Assembly: GCA_035296965.1 (NCBI GenBank)
Contig: DATGZX010000419.1
Span: 1-63,024 of the forward strand
Direction: 5' to 3'
From: DATGZX01 sp035296965
GTDB lineage: Bacteria > Planctomycetota > Planctomycetia > Gemmatales > Gemmataceae
Length of the DNA stretch: 63,024 nucleotides
This document shows positions 25,224 to 35,100 of the stretch, piece after piece; within the stretch, counting starts at the first letter, position 1, and each line of letters begins with the position of its first letter. The position numbers were made by a program, and so were the translations under genes. Under the pieces are notes generated by a model. The model did not search any database. It was not told the DNA's origin and was given only the letters and a program-made list of their open reading frames with translations.

Positions 25224-26738
25224 ATGCCTGGCCGACAGTTGCAGGCGTTGCTCCGGCGGCTGCAGCGACACGTGCATCCGCCCGCGCAGGGCGGTCTCGC
25301 TGACGATCAGTTGCTCGATCGCTGGCTCGCGCTGCGCGACGAGGCGGCGTTCGAGGTGCTCCTCTGGCGGCATGCGCCAATGGTTTTGGGCGTGTGCGAG
25401 CGCCTCCTGCGGCACAGCCACGACGCCGAGGATGCCTTCCAGGCCACCTTTCTCACACTCGTGCTCAAGGCAAGGACCATTCGCAAACGCGAAGGGGTTG
25501 GTAGCTGGCTTTACAAGGTGGCGTACCGTGTCGCCCTGCGCGCCCGCATGACTCAAGCCCGGCATAACAAGGCGTGTGAACCATCCTTGTCCGAGGTGCC
25601 CGTGGCCGAGTCGGGGCCGGATCATGATTGGCGGGACCTCCGGCCCGTGCTCGACGAAGAATTGAATCGTCTGCCAGCGCGCTGCCGGGCGGCCTTTGTT
25701 CTTTGTTATCTGCAAGGAAGAACCAACGCCGAGGCGGCCCGGGCACTCGGCTGCCCGGAAGGCACGATCGCGTCGCGCTTGGCGTCGGCCCGTGAGCGGC
25801 TGCGCCTACGATTACTGCGTCGCGGCATCACGCTCGAGTCCAGCGGGTTTGCAATCTGCCTGGCAGAACAGGCGCTGTCGCCCGAAGCGCGCGTGCTCTT
25901 GGTGCGAAATGCACTGAGCGCCGCCCTGGACTTTGCACAGGGAAAACTCTTGGGCGGTCTGGTTTCTCCTGGTGCTCTCTCTCTGACCAAAGGAGTTCTA
26001 CGAATCATGTTCCTCAAAAGAATTGCGTTGACGATGCTCGGCATACTCCTGGTAAGCCTTGTGGCCGGCGGCTTGAGCTATGGCTTACTGGCCCGTGAGC
26101 AACCCCCTGCCGAATCGACGAGTGAACCCGAGCGGCAGGCGCAAAAGCCTGCTCAAGCGGGGGATTGTGCGACAATCGTTAGCGAGCAGGAGGGCATTGT
26201 GATCTTTCTGGGAACCCCGCTCAACGCTGGCATGAACGTGCCTGCGAGCCGGGTCGGCACGGCGATCGTAAACGGAAAGCCTCTTAAATATCGCAAGTTG
26301 AAGGTTGGCGATACTGTCGAAGAGGGCCAAGTACTCGGCCAACTCGATGATCGGTTTGCCCGCGTCGAGGTAGAAATCAAAGAGGCCAAGGTTGCTGCAG
26401 CAAGAGCCGATTTGGACAGTTCGGAGAAGACGGGCCAGGAGGCCAGGGTGCGTTACGAGACTCAGCTTAGACTTTACAACAATAACATCCGTGGTAACAC
26501 GAGTTTGGAAGATATGCGCGGCGCCAAGCTTAGCTGGGACCGCTACACATCAGAGGCAACCAGCAAGAAACAGGCTGTGATCGTGGCACAGCTGGAGCTG
26601 AAACAAGCGCGAACCATCCTGGAAAGCTATGAAATCCGCAGCCGGGTGCGCGGCGTCATCAGGGTGATTTACAAACATCCGGGTGAAGCTGTCCATAAAC
26701 TGGAGGCGGTGTTCACAGTAGAATTACCGAAGGAGTGA
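25224..26738 (+). CDS. ECF sigma factor fused to a membrane-anchored HlyD-like domain
   Basis: 504 aa from ATG 25224 (MPGRQLQALLRRLQ); the frame to 25110 lacks homology. Sigma region 2 spans about 27-90 (DDQLLDRWLALRDEAAFE, AEDAFQATFLTLV) and region 4 about 142-200 (LNRLPARCRAAFVLCYLQG, EAARALGCPEGTIASRL). A membrane helix lies at about 267-289. The outer part (about 300-504) carries a biotinyl-lipoyl-like segment (KYRKLKVGDTVEEGQVLGQL) and a coiled-coil (VEIKEAKVAAARADL...) as in HlyD/RND adaptor proteins, ending in a VRGVIRVIYKHPGEAV strand pair. Inference: an envelope signal sensed by the adaptor part controls the sigma part. Divergent from the WD40 gene 22257-25061. Confidence 0.85.
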   Translation: MPGRQLQALLRRLQRHVHPPAQGGLADDQLLDRWLALRDEAAFEVLLWRHAPMVLGVCERLLRHSHDAEDAFQATFLTLVLKARTIRKREGVGSWLYKVAYRVALRARMTQARHNKACEPSLSEVPVAESGPDHDWRDLRPVLDEELNRLPARCRAAFVLCYLQGRTNAEAARALGCPEGTIASRLASARERLRLRLLRRGITLESSGFAICLAEQALSPEARVLLVRNALSAALDFAQGKLLGGLVSPGALSLTKGVLRIMFLKRIALTMLGILLVSLVAGGLSYGLLAREQPPAESTSEPERQAQKPAQAGDCATIVSEQEGIVIFLGTPLNAGMNVPASRVGTAIVNGKPLKYRKLKVGDTVEEGQVLGQLDDRFARVEVEIKEAKVAAARADLDSSEKTGQEARVRYETQLRLYNNNIRGNTSLEDMRGAKLSWDRYTSEATSKKQAVIVAQLELKQARTILESYEIRSRVRGVIRVIYKHPGEAVHKLEAVFTVELPKE

Positions 26739-26760
26739 TTCCTCGGTACATCCTTGCCGG

Positions 26761-26929
26761 TGTGCCATGCTTTCGCGATCCTTGAAAAAGGAATTGTTGA
26801 CATGGAGCGATTTCGCGAAAGCATGTCTCGCCCCATTCGAGCAAGCCCGTCTCCTCTCGCTTCTGCATGCTTTCGCCAGGTCGACTCCAGGGAACAGGTT
26901 CTTGCGGACTATGGCGAAAGCATGGCACA
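26761..26929. repeat. composite palindrome (BIME-like) of four arms
   Basis: The unit CATGCTTTCGC occurs four times in alternating orientation (near 26766, 26814, 26865 and 26914). The outer pair forms perfect 16-base inverted arms, TGTGCCATGCTTTCGC (26761-26776) and its complement (26914-26929). It starts 22 bases after the ECF-HlyD stop codon. The neighbouring 26930-27166 holds no gene that I can support. Confidence 0.8.
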
Positions 26930-27166
26930 CAAGAATAAGGTATGCGGCGATGGGTCACCTGAACAGTATGCGGATAGCGGGCCTTAGAATCCGATCTCGC
27001 CGGCTGCGAGGCGTCGGCCGGCGCCTCGCTCCAGTCGGAGTACATGGTACGCGGCCATCCGCTCGGCGCCGTTACGCTGTGAAGGTGTTGGCCGGCGTTA
27101 TGGCCGGAATGGCAGGGGAAAATGGGCCGTCAAGCCGCGGCCCCTATCCCTCGATGCAGGGCGGGA

Positions 27167-28972
27167 TCAAATCGACTTCAAAAACTCGATCAGGTCGCGG
27201 CGCTCCTCCGGCGTCAGCGGCTGCGCGCCCAGCTTCTCGGGCGCGTGCGCCCGCTCCAGCACTTCTTCCAGCGTCTCGGCCCGGCCGTCGTGAAGGTAGG
27301 GGCCTCGGTCGTAGACGCCGCGTAAGGATGGCGGGTTCCAGAGTTCGTAGGGGCTGCCGTCGGGTTCCAGTTTCACGTCGTAGGTTTTTGAGGAAGTGTA
27401 CTGCTCGCCTTGATGGCAGCGAACACAGCGGCCCTTGCCGCGGAAGATCGCCTGGCCGCGCTCGGCCGCTGGGGCGAGCGAGCCATTGGCTCGACGATGC
27501 GGGTTCGGTGGATGATCGAGCGTCTCCAGGAAGGCGAGCAGCGCCTGGATGTCGTGGGCAGCCGGCTTGGGACCGAACAGCGTTTTCGTGAGCGATCTCT
27601 CGACGGCCTGGCCCAGGTCCTTTTGCCAGCCATGCCAGGTCCAGGGACCGGTCTTGCTGACGCCACGCAGCGTCGGCGTCAGCTTCGGGTTGCCGTAGGA
27701 ATCGTCGTTGAGCGTGTCGAACGTGCGCCCGGAGGTGTGGCCGTCCGGGTGACAGGTGTGACAGCTGAACCAGGAATGCAGCGAGCGCTGCGCGTCATAG
27801 AAGATCGCCTCTCCCGCGCGGGCAAGGGAAGGATGCGGCGGGCCGCCCAGTGGGATCTGGCGGACAATCTGAGCAGTGCGCACGTCAACAAGCTGCACGG
27901 CGTCGAGCAGATAGTTGGCGACGACGGCCTGGTCGCTGTCGCCGACGAATTGCAGGGCGAGCGGCCGGCCGCCCAGGGCCAGCCTGCGAAACTTGCCGTC
28001 GCCCAGGGCAAGGCTCGAGTCGAGAAGGTCGCCGGGCTCGCCATTGTTCCAGGGCACGGCCGCCACCTGGAAAAGCAGCAACTCGTGCGTCCCCGCCGCG
28101 GCCACGGCCAACCAATCTCCTTTGGCGCTGAACGCCGCGGCGCAGGGGTCGCCCACTGCTTTGCCCCGCGTATCCAGAGCGATCTGCCAGTAGTCGCCGT
28201 TCGAGCCGGGCTCCAGCGTCATGCGTGTCAAGCGGCTATTGAGCGCCCAGCCTTCGCGGATGTTCGCAATCGCGATGGCGTGGTGGCGGTCGTGAATGTG
28301 GGCAGTGACCAGCTCCTTGTCGTTGGGGCTGAAGGTCAGACCGTGCAGGTTGAAGGCATCTTGAATCGTTCGCTCCCAGAGGAGCTTGCCTGCTCGCGTG
28401 TCCCAGCAGCGGACCTGGGCGGAACGGGCGCTTACGGCCGCGAGGAATCGGCCGTCGCGGGACAGGGCCAGCCTGCGCGGCTCGACGGGGGCAGGCCAGC
28501 GCGACGACACCTTCCGCGAATGCCAATCGACTCGGACCACCTCGTTGGCGGAGGCGAGGGCCACGTAGAAGCTGTCGCCGTCGGGAGCGAAAACGACCCC
28601 ACGCGGAGCGGGGCCGACTTGTGCTGTGCCCGCGCGTTGAAGGGACGTGCCTTCCACATTGAAGAGAGTGACGGAGCCGGACCAGAGATTGCTGACCGCC
28701 ACGCGCCGGCCATCGGCCGAGCAGGCGACGCCCGCCGGCTTCCGGCCACAGGGTAGTTCGGCCACCACCTTGGCACTCGTCAGATCGACCAGCGACACGG
28801 AATCGGCAGTGTGATTGGCGGTCAGCGCGTAGCGGCCGCCGGGAAGGACAGTGACATCGATCGGGCTGCGATGCGGCTCAGGGGCTGTTTCTGGAGTCGC
28901 ATGGACCTCAAGGCCGGCCGGGGCGCATAGCAAGCAGAGAAGGAAGAGAAACGAGGACCACTTCCTATGCAT
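27167..28972 (-). CDS. YVTN beta-propeller / dihaem cytochrome c protein
   Basis: 601 aa from ATG 28972 (MHRKWSSFLFLLCLLCAP, signal peptide); GGAG lies 8 bases upstream, while the ATG at 28978 is too close to it. The N-terminal two thirds form a YVTN-type propeller (DVTVLPGGRYALTANHTADS, VACSADGRRVAVSNLWSGSV, VFAPDGDSFYVALASANE). Two haem c motifs follow: CHTCH (in FSCHTCHPDGH) and CVRCH (in GRCVRCHQGE), in the arrangement of cytochrome-c-peroxidase-like tails (PSLRGVYDRGPYLHDGRA). Probably an exported electron-transfer or peroxidase-type protein. Divergent from the 29315 gene. Confidence 0.82.
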   Translation of the reverse strand: MHRKWSSFLFLLCLLCAPAGLEVHATPETAPEPHRSPIDVTVLPGGRYALTANHTADSVSLVDLTSAKVVAELPCGRKPAGVACSADGRRVAVSNLWSGSVTLFNVEGTSLQRAGTAQVGPAPRGVVFAPDGDSFYVALASANEVVRVDWHSRKVSSRWPAPVEPRRLALSRDGRFLAAVSARSAQVRCWDTRAGKLLWERTIQDAFNLHGLTFSPNDKELVTAHIHDRHHAIAIANIREGWALNSRLTRMTLEPGSNGDYWQIALDTRGKAVGDPCAAAFSAKGDWLAVAAAGTHELLLFQVAAVPWNNGEPGDLLDSSLALGDGKFRRLALGGRPLALQFVGDSDQAVVANYLLDAVQLVDVRTAQIVRQIPLGGPPHPSLARAGEAIFYDAQRSLHSWFSCHTCHPDGHTSGRTFDTLNDDSYGNPKLTPTLRGVSKTGPWTWHGWQKDLGQAVERSLTKTLFGPKPAAHDIQALLAFLETLDHPPNPHRRANGSLAPAAERGQAIFRGKGRCVRCHQGEQYTSSKTYDVKLEPDGSPYELWNPPSLRGVYDRGPYLHDGRAETLEEVLERAHAPEKLGAQPLTPEERRDLIEFLKSI

Positions 28973-29314
28973 GGACATGGCTCCGGTCGTTAAGCTAACG
29001 AAACTGAACAACTGCAGGTCCGCAACCGTCCAACAGTAGGAGCAGCGGAACGTGCTCAAGGGCAAGGCCGACGCAAGTTATGAGCAAATACCAGGCTCTA
29101 AAGCAGCGTAGCGGATGATGGAAAGTTTGCAAGTGGTGCGGTAGTCGGCTCGACTGCAGGTGCAGGCGGGACGCCTGCAAGACCAGACCGTCAAATCAGA
29201 CGAGCTGGCAGACCCACCAAACTGGCGGAGCGAATCATTCGAATTCAGAGTATGCTGGTGCCTTACTATAGCGTCGAGATCCTTCACACGGGTTGGCTAG
29301 AAAGGACGTACGCG

Positions 29315-30487
29315 ATGAATTGGCTACTGACAGGATTGCTGTCCTTAGGACTCGCAGGTTCCGCGCTTCGAGCAGACGACAAGACTGCGGACGCAGCCCC
29401 CAAGGCTCCACCAAGCTATGATTCCATCAAGAAGGAGTACCAGGAGGCGCAGGCGAAGTGGGCCAATGCAATGAGGAAGCAGTTCGCAGAAGCCAGCAAA
29501 GCTCTGCAGGAAGCCAAGACCGACGAGGAAAAACAGGCGGCACAGAAAAAACTTATGGTGCGCATGGACGATAGTCCTGCGCCGCAGTTCGCGCCCCGTT
29601 TCTTGAAGTTTGCCCAGGATAATCCAAAAGATCCCTCAGTGGTGAAAGCATTGTCCCTGGCCCTCAATCTGAGTGGCGGGCCAAAGTCACCTTCGTGGTC
29701 CAAGATTCTGGCGATCCTCGACAAGGATTATGTGGATAAACCCGAGATCAGGTCGGTCTTGCGCTCGGTGGGGCGCTGGGGTGATGAAGCTGGCGACAAA
29801 CTGCTTCAAGATGTGGTCGCCAAGAACCCTGATCGCAAGATTCAAGGACTCGCTTACAAGGCGATCGCAGAGGGGCAAGACCTGGCGGCCAAAATGGCCG
29901 ATCAACTCAAAGCAAACGAACGCGCCCGCGAGAGCGTAACCAAAGATAGAGGCGCGGCATATGTCGATCTGCTCCTGGCCAACGCCGAGCATGCCAGGCA
30001 AAAGGCCAAGGAACTGACGCTATTCATCCGCGAGCAATACAAGGACGTATTTCCAGATCTATCGGTCGGCAAGCCTGCGCCGGAAGTGGTCAGCCAGGAT
30101 ATCGACGGCAAAAAGGTCCAGTTGAGTTCTCTCAAAGGGAAAGTGGTCGTCCTCGATATCTGGGCAACCTGGTGCGGCCCTTGCAAGGCAATGATACCGC
30201 ACGAACGCGAAATGGTTGGCCGGCTCAAGGCAGAGCCATTTGCACTGGTGAGCATCAGTGCCGACGACGAGAAGAAGACGCTCACCGATTTTATCGCCAA
30301 GACCGAGATGCCTTGGAATCACTGGTGGAACGGAAGCTCGGGCGGCATCCTCGAGGATTGGGATGTCCAGTTTTTCCCGACGATTTACGTCATCGACGCC
30401 AAGGGTCTGATCCGCCACAAGAACCTGCGCGGCGAGGAGCTCGAAAAAGCGGTGAACGCCTTGATTCAGGAAACGAAATTGAAGTAA
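29315..30487 (+). CDS. exported TlpA-like thioredoxin protein
   Basis: 390 aa from ATG 29315 (MNWLLTGLLSLGLAGSALRA, signal peptide), with an AAAGGA site. Residues 30-245 form a long helical region (many EAQ, KAL, EEKQ segments) found before the redox domain in planctomycete TlpA relatives. The thioredoxin domain runs from about 250, with active site WCGPC at 286-290 and ENxxP-like MPWNHWWNG further on; the cis-Pro is in QFFPTIYVID. Likely a thiol-disulfide reductase outside the cytoplasm supporting cytochrome maturation or protein repair; the client is unknown. Confidence 0.88.
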   Translation: MNWLLTGLLSLGLAGSALRADDKTADAAPKAPPSYDSIKKEYQEAQAKWANAMRKQFAEASKALQEAKTDEEKQAAQKKLMVRMDDSPAPQFAPRFLKFAQDNPKDPSVVKALSLALNLSGGPKSPSWSKILAILDKDYVDKPEIRSVLRSVGRWGDEAGDKLLQDVVAKNPDRKIQGLAYKAIAEGQDLAAKMADQLKANERARESVTKDRGAAYVDLLLANAEHARQKAKELTLFIREQYKDVFPDLSVGKPAPEVVSQDIDGKKVQLSSLKGKVVVLDIWATWCGPCKAMIPHEREMVGRLKAEPFALVSISADDEKKTLTDFIAKTEMPWNHWWNGSSGGILEDWDVQFFPTIYVIDAKGLIRHKNLRGEELEKAVNALIQETKLK

Positions 30488-30604
30488 ACAAAGCTGCCGT
30501 CCGGCGGAACAATTGCCATCACGCATCCCGGCGGCCAGCGGTCCGTGCCGGCCCTCGTGGATGCGTGATGGCCACATAGCTCTTCCAGAGTCGCCGCTTT
30601 TGCG

Positions 30605-30740
30605 CCTTGCAAAATAGAGGAAAGGAAAGCGGCGGAGAGCGCCGCACTCCAAAGATGACTACTTTGGACTGGGGCGCTTTTCCGCCGCTTTTGTTTTCCC
30701 TTCCCCGACAATTCACTCCGCCAACCCTTGAAGATCTGCG
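30605..30740. repeat. palindromic element B, copy 1
   Basis: About 136 bases matching 37902-38039 in opposite orientation. It comprises a hairpin built from GCGGCGG..GCGCCGCACTCCAAAG arms plus a shared flank (TTCACTCCGCCAACCC... here, complementary in copy 2). Arms are imperfect in this copy (GAGAGCGCC against GGCGCTTTT). It lies in the gap after the 29315 gene. Confidence 0.85.
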
Positions 30741-30744
30741 GAAC

Positions 30745-30774
30745 TGTGTACATCTGTACACATGACATATGTCA
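30745..30774. promoter_or_regulatory. two adjoining short palindromes
   Basis: TGTGTACATCTGTACACA (30745-30762) is followed without gap by the perfect palindrome TGACATATGTCA (30763-30774). The dyads are of operator size, but no gene starts immediately beside them. The 30980 gene ends toward this gap, and the closest upstream gene also ends toward it, so promoter use is unproven. Confidence 0.35.
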
Positions 30775-30979
30775 GGTCGAACCGCGCTCCGTCCAAAGTT
30801 CGAGTCGTTACGTAACCCATTACAGAATAATCGCTTGAAGAGAGAGCCCGTATGTCAGACACGTTGTCTGGCTACCCCCCTTTTACATGACAAAACATGA
30901 CATGCATGGTTTTCGGCAGTTTCTCTGATATTCACTCTGGCCTCGATCTCGGGCCCCCAAAGTTGGTCTTGAAAAGGCG

Positions 30980-31951
30980 CTAGTGGGCGGTAGTCTTGCT
31001 CTCGGCCTTCAGCGATGCCTGAAGTTGGTCGAGGTCTTCCTTCGTCAGGTGACGTTTTGTGGTATCGAGCATCTTGAGGAAATGGCCGATTTCCTCTTCC
31101 GTGCTCGGGAAACCGGTATTGCCCTTCGGGCCGTCGCTGGTGGTGAGCGCCTTGCCTTTGCTGTCGAGAAAAGCGAACCAGGGAATGCCGCCCTTGGCCT
31201 CGGGATTGTAGCGCGTCAATGCTGCCTTGCCGCCATCCATTCGTTCGATGTCGATCTTGAGTTCAACGAATTCCTTTCCAATCGTCTTTGCAATCTCTGG
31301 GCGGGCCAGCCAGGCGTCGAGGCGCCGGCACCAGCCGCACCAGGGCGCTCCGTAGTGAACGAATACCTGCCGATCTGTCTGGGCGGCCTTGTCGAGCGCT
31401 GCATGTAGAAGTTCTTCCGCCACCAATGCCTTGGCCTGGTGCTCCGTCAGGAAGGCGAGCAGTTTCTTGGAGTCGTGGCCGTTCTTGCCGTCCTCACTCT
31501 TCGTTTCGAAGGGATCGGTGGGCTGATTGGCGATTGCCTTTCCGTCGCTGTCGAGAACAGTTAGATAAGGCACACCCTTCGAGAGAGTGGCCTGGCAGCG
31601 TTCGACGATATCCTTGTTCTTGTCATTGTGACCGACATCGATGGGCAAGTATTCATACTCGTAGAGCAGCTTGCGGCGCAATTCGGCATCGGTCGTGAAG
31701 CGCTCGTGAAGCAGGACACACCAGCTGCACCAGTTGCCGCCCCACTGGATCAAAACGCGTTTGTTGTCCGACTTGGCGCGCTTGAGTGCCGCCTGGAGGT
31801 CCGCCTGGGCGTCGGCCTTTTCGTTGTACGGCTTCGGCTTGGCCGCGGCCTTGGTTTTGATATCCTTGGCCGCGACATCATCCCGCGCACACGCGGGCAC
31901 GAACGCCAGCCCCAGCAGCAGCGCTACCGAGATGCAGATGCGACAGATCAT
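30980..31951 (-). CDS. exported protein with two thioredoxin domains
   Basis: 323 aa from ATG 31951 (MICRICISVALLLGLAFVPAC...), preceded by a GGAGGAA site. The signal peptide ends VPAC, a possible lipobox. Two thioredoxin-like domains carry WCSWC (74-78) and WCGWC (204-208), each followed by a VPYLTVLD or IPWFAFLD cis-Pro block. The pattern matches the DUF255/thioredoxin_7 group, which acts on protein thiols in the envelope. The tandem duplication within one chain is clear. It shares the 30.5-31 kb gap with palindromic element B. Confidence 0.85.
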   Translation of the reverse strand: MICRICISVALLLGLAFVPACARDDVAAKDIKTKAAAKPKPYNEKADAQADLQAALKRAKSDNKRVLIQWGGNWCSWCVLLHERFTTDAELRRKLLYEYEYLPIDVGHNDKNKDIVERCQATLSKGVPYLTVLDSDGKAIANQPTDPFETKSEDGKNGHDSKKLLAFLTEHQAKALVAEELLHAALDKAAQTDRQVFVHYGAPWCGWCRRLDAWLARPEIAKTIGKEFVELKIDIERMDGGKAALTRYNPEAKGGIPWFAFLDSKGKALTTSDGPKGNTGFPSTEEEIGHFLKMLDTTKRHLTKEDLDQLQASLKAESKTTAH

Positions 31952-32103
31952 CGCTCGTTCCTCCGGTGGTGACATACGCCGATTCTGGGGAGATTTTACC
32001 GGAGTGGCGTATGAATGCCAGTGGCGGGACGCAATTTCAAGGAGGCTGGAGCCCGATCATCCTGGCCGCGGCAAGAGCTAATGGCATATCCCCGAGCACG
32101 GAC

Positions 32104-35100
32104 TCATTTCTTGATCAGCTCCAGATGGATTTCCTTGAAGCGCACCTCCATGGGGCCGCCGGCATGCATCTGCAAGGCGAAGATGCCGAGCCGAGCACCC
32201 GCCGGATCATCGAGATCCACGCAGGGTTGGCCGTTCAAGAAAGACCGGATGTGGCTCCCCAGGGCGATCACTTCATAGTCGTTCCAGTCGCCCGGCTTCA
32301 AATAGGGTTCGCCCGACTTCGCGGAAAGAACGCCGCGGGCGTTTTCCTCGTACAGCTTGCCCCACCAGCCTGCGCCGATATCCGCCTGGTAGCCGCGCAT
32401 TTCGCCGTCAGGCAACGCTGCGCTACGGAACTGGATGCCGCTGTTGCCGGAGTTGGGCACGAGCTTCACCTTGACCTTAAGCCGAAAGTCGCCCGCGGCC
32501 ATCTGGCTGCGCAGGAACTCATTCCGCTTGAGACCGGGGCTATGGCCGACGATTTCACTATTCTCCACCTTCCAGAGCTGAGGATCGCCGTCCCACCCAG
32601 TAAGGTCTTTGCCATTGAAGAAATCCTTGACGTTCTCGGCTGTCGCGAGGATCGGCACTTGCACCGGGCTCTGCAAATACGCGATGAGGCTGCGGATCTC
32701 TTCCTGCTGGAGCGGCTTGAGCAGGTCGTCGGGCATCATCGACGTGGCGCTCGGCGTGCGCGCTTGAATATCGTCGTGCGGAATCGAAAGCGTTTCGTTG
32801 GCGGTGACCACGGTAACCGCGGCCGGCGTTTCACCGCGGATGATGCCGGTGATGAAGCGACCGCTGCGCAATTCGATGACCGTGGCCGAGTATTCCTTGG
32901 GAATCACCGCGCTTGGGTCGAGAATATTTTCGAGCAGGTAGTCCAGATTGGCTCGGTTCGATCCGGTCAACTCCGGGCCGACCTTGCCGCCTACGCCGAA
33001 CAAGGTGTGACATTGGCCACAGGCCTTGGCAAAGACCGCCCTGCCCAGGAGCAGCTCAGGCTGCGTGCGGGCGGGGGCGCGCAGCATTTGGCGATAGCTC
33101 GCGATCAGTCGGGCGCGGTCGGCGGGAGTTGCGCGCACGATGCCCCAAACGTCGGCGATGCGCTGATCGAGTTCCTTATTCTGCAAGTTGCGTAGCTGAC
33201 GCACGATTTCCGCCGGCACATCGGCCGGCTGCAGCTTCTTCTGGGCCAACGCTTCGAGCAAGGCCTTGCCGTAACTGACGCGCGCCGCCAGCGTGTTGAG
33301 GGCATCGCGTTTTTCTTCCAGGCTCAAGTCTCGGAAGATGGTGAGGATGGCCGTGGAAGCCTTGGCGTCGTCATAAGCTGCCAGTCCCTTGATGGCGGGG
33401 CCGCGTAGGGCCGAATCGCCAGTAAGCTTGATTAGCACTGGGGCAAGTTCCTTGTCTTGCGCTTGCAAGAGTGAGGCCAGCGCCCTCTGCCGGAGACCAC
33501 GGTCGGTGCTCGTTGATTGCAGAAGCTTGCGCAACTCAGCGCGAGCATGCGGGTCGCCGAAGGTCACCGCTAGCGTCATCGCCAGGGTCCGCAAATCCGC
33601 ATCCTCGCTGCGCTTTAGAGCGACAAAGATGCGGGGCCAGTCAGCAGGCATGGCAACGTGGCGCCGCCCCTGGAGAGCTGCGCTGATGCCATTCAGGAAA
33701 GTGCGCTGCACGGCAGGATCGTTCACGTCGGCGAGGGCGCTGGCCAGCAAGCCGATGGCCGCGGAGGAGCCAGCCGAGCCAATGCGCTGCACCATGAACG
33801 TCAACAACGGCGGCACCTTCGCCTTGGACGCCAGGGCCAGCGCGCGGGCGGCATCCTGCCCGGCCAGCGGTTCGGCGGCATACCAGTACATGAGGGGTAA
33901 GTTGTGGTCGCCCGCGTCCTCTCCGTGCGCGAGCAGGCCGTCGAGAATGTCCCAACGGTCTTGCAGCGGCAGCCTTTGCAGTGCCGACGCCAGGTAGAGT
34001 CGAACGACCGGAGAGACATCGTGCCTGGCCAACTCCGCCATTTTTGACAGCAGTGCTTGACTGGCGCTAGCATGTTCCAGCGCCAATTGGATGGTCCAAG
34101 CTCGCACAAAATCACTTTTGTCAGCCAGGCCCTGGTGGATCCTTTCCTCGGTCAGCCCGTTCGTGACATGCAAGGCCCACAGGCCGCGCAAACGCCGTGT
34201 TTCGTCCGGGTGGGCAAAAGCTATTTGGGCAAGAGCATCATGGACGGCTGCGGTGCCACCACGTTCCTGCAAGAGCCGGCGGGCCGTGCGCACGTGCCAA
34301 TCGTTAGGATGAACTTGCAGCTTCACCAGTTCGGCGTCGCTCAGTTTGCCAAGATCGGCATGCACGACCGGAGTGCCGCGGCGGCAGATCTTGTAAATCC
34401 GGCCGTTGGAACGGTCCCAGATCTGTACGTCGCCCGTGTGGCAGGCCTGCTTGTCGTACCAGTCAATCAGATACACATTGCCGTCGGGCCCGTAGCGGAA
34501 ATTGATGAAGCGCGCCCAGGCGTCGTTGGCGAGCAGGAAGTCGGGGCCATGCCCGGCGACATACCCGGAGCCTTTGGGTTTCAGAATATCGACGTTGAGC
34601 CGGTGGCCGTGGATATTGCCCATGAACATCTGATCGCGATACTCGTCCGGCCAGGCGCCGCCCAGGTAGATCATCGTGCCGCAGTGCGCGTGGCCGCCGC
34701 CGGCACTATCGGACCGGCTATTGCCGCTGTGGGGAGTCGCTCCCAGGTAATGCAGATGGTCGGCAATCGTCTTGATATCGTCGAACGTGAACGGATTGAA
34801 ATGAGGGCCAGCCTGCCGCTGGTAGCGGCCCCCTTGAATGATGTGAAAACAGTGCGGAATGACGCATGCTTCGCAAAACGCCTGGCCGCGATCGTTGAAA
34901 TCGAAGCCCCACGGGTTGCTGGTGCCATGGGCGAATACTTCGAACACGTGCCGCGTCGGGTGATAGCGCCAGATGCCGGCGTTGAGGCGGACGCGCTGAT
35001 CTCTTGGCGTGCCGGGTTTGCCGACGAGCGAGTGCGTGAACACGCCGTGGCAGCCATAGAGCCAGCCGTCAGGCCCCCAGCTAAAGGTGTTCAGCACCTC

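Noticed and set aside
27410..28756. 448-codon plus-strand open frame
   Set aside because: Antisense to the YVTN/cytochrome gene, which has signal peptide and haem motifs.
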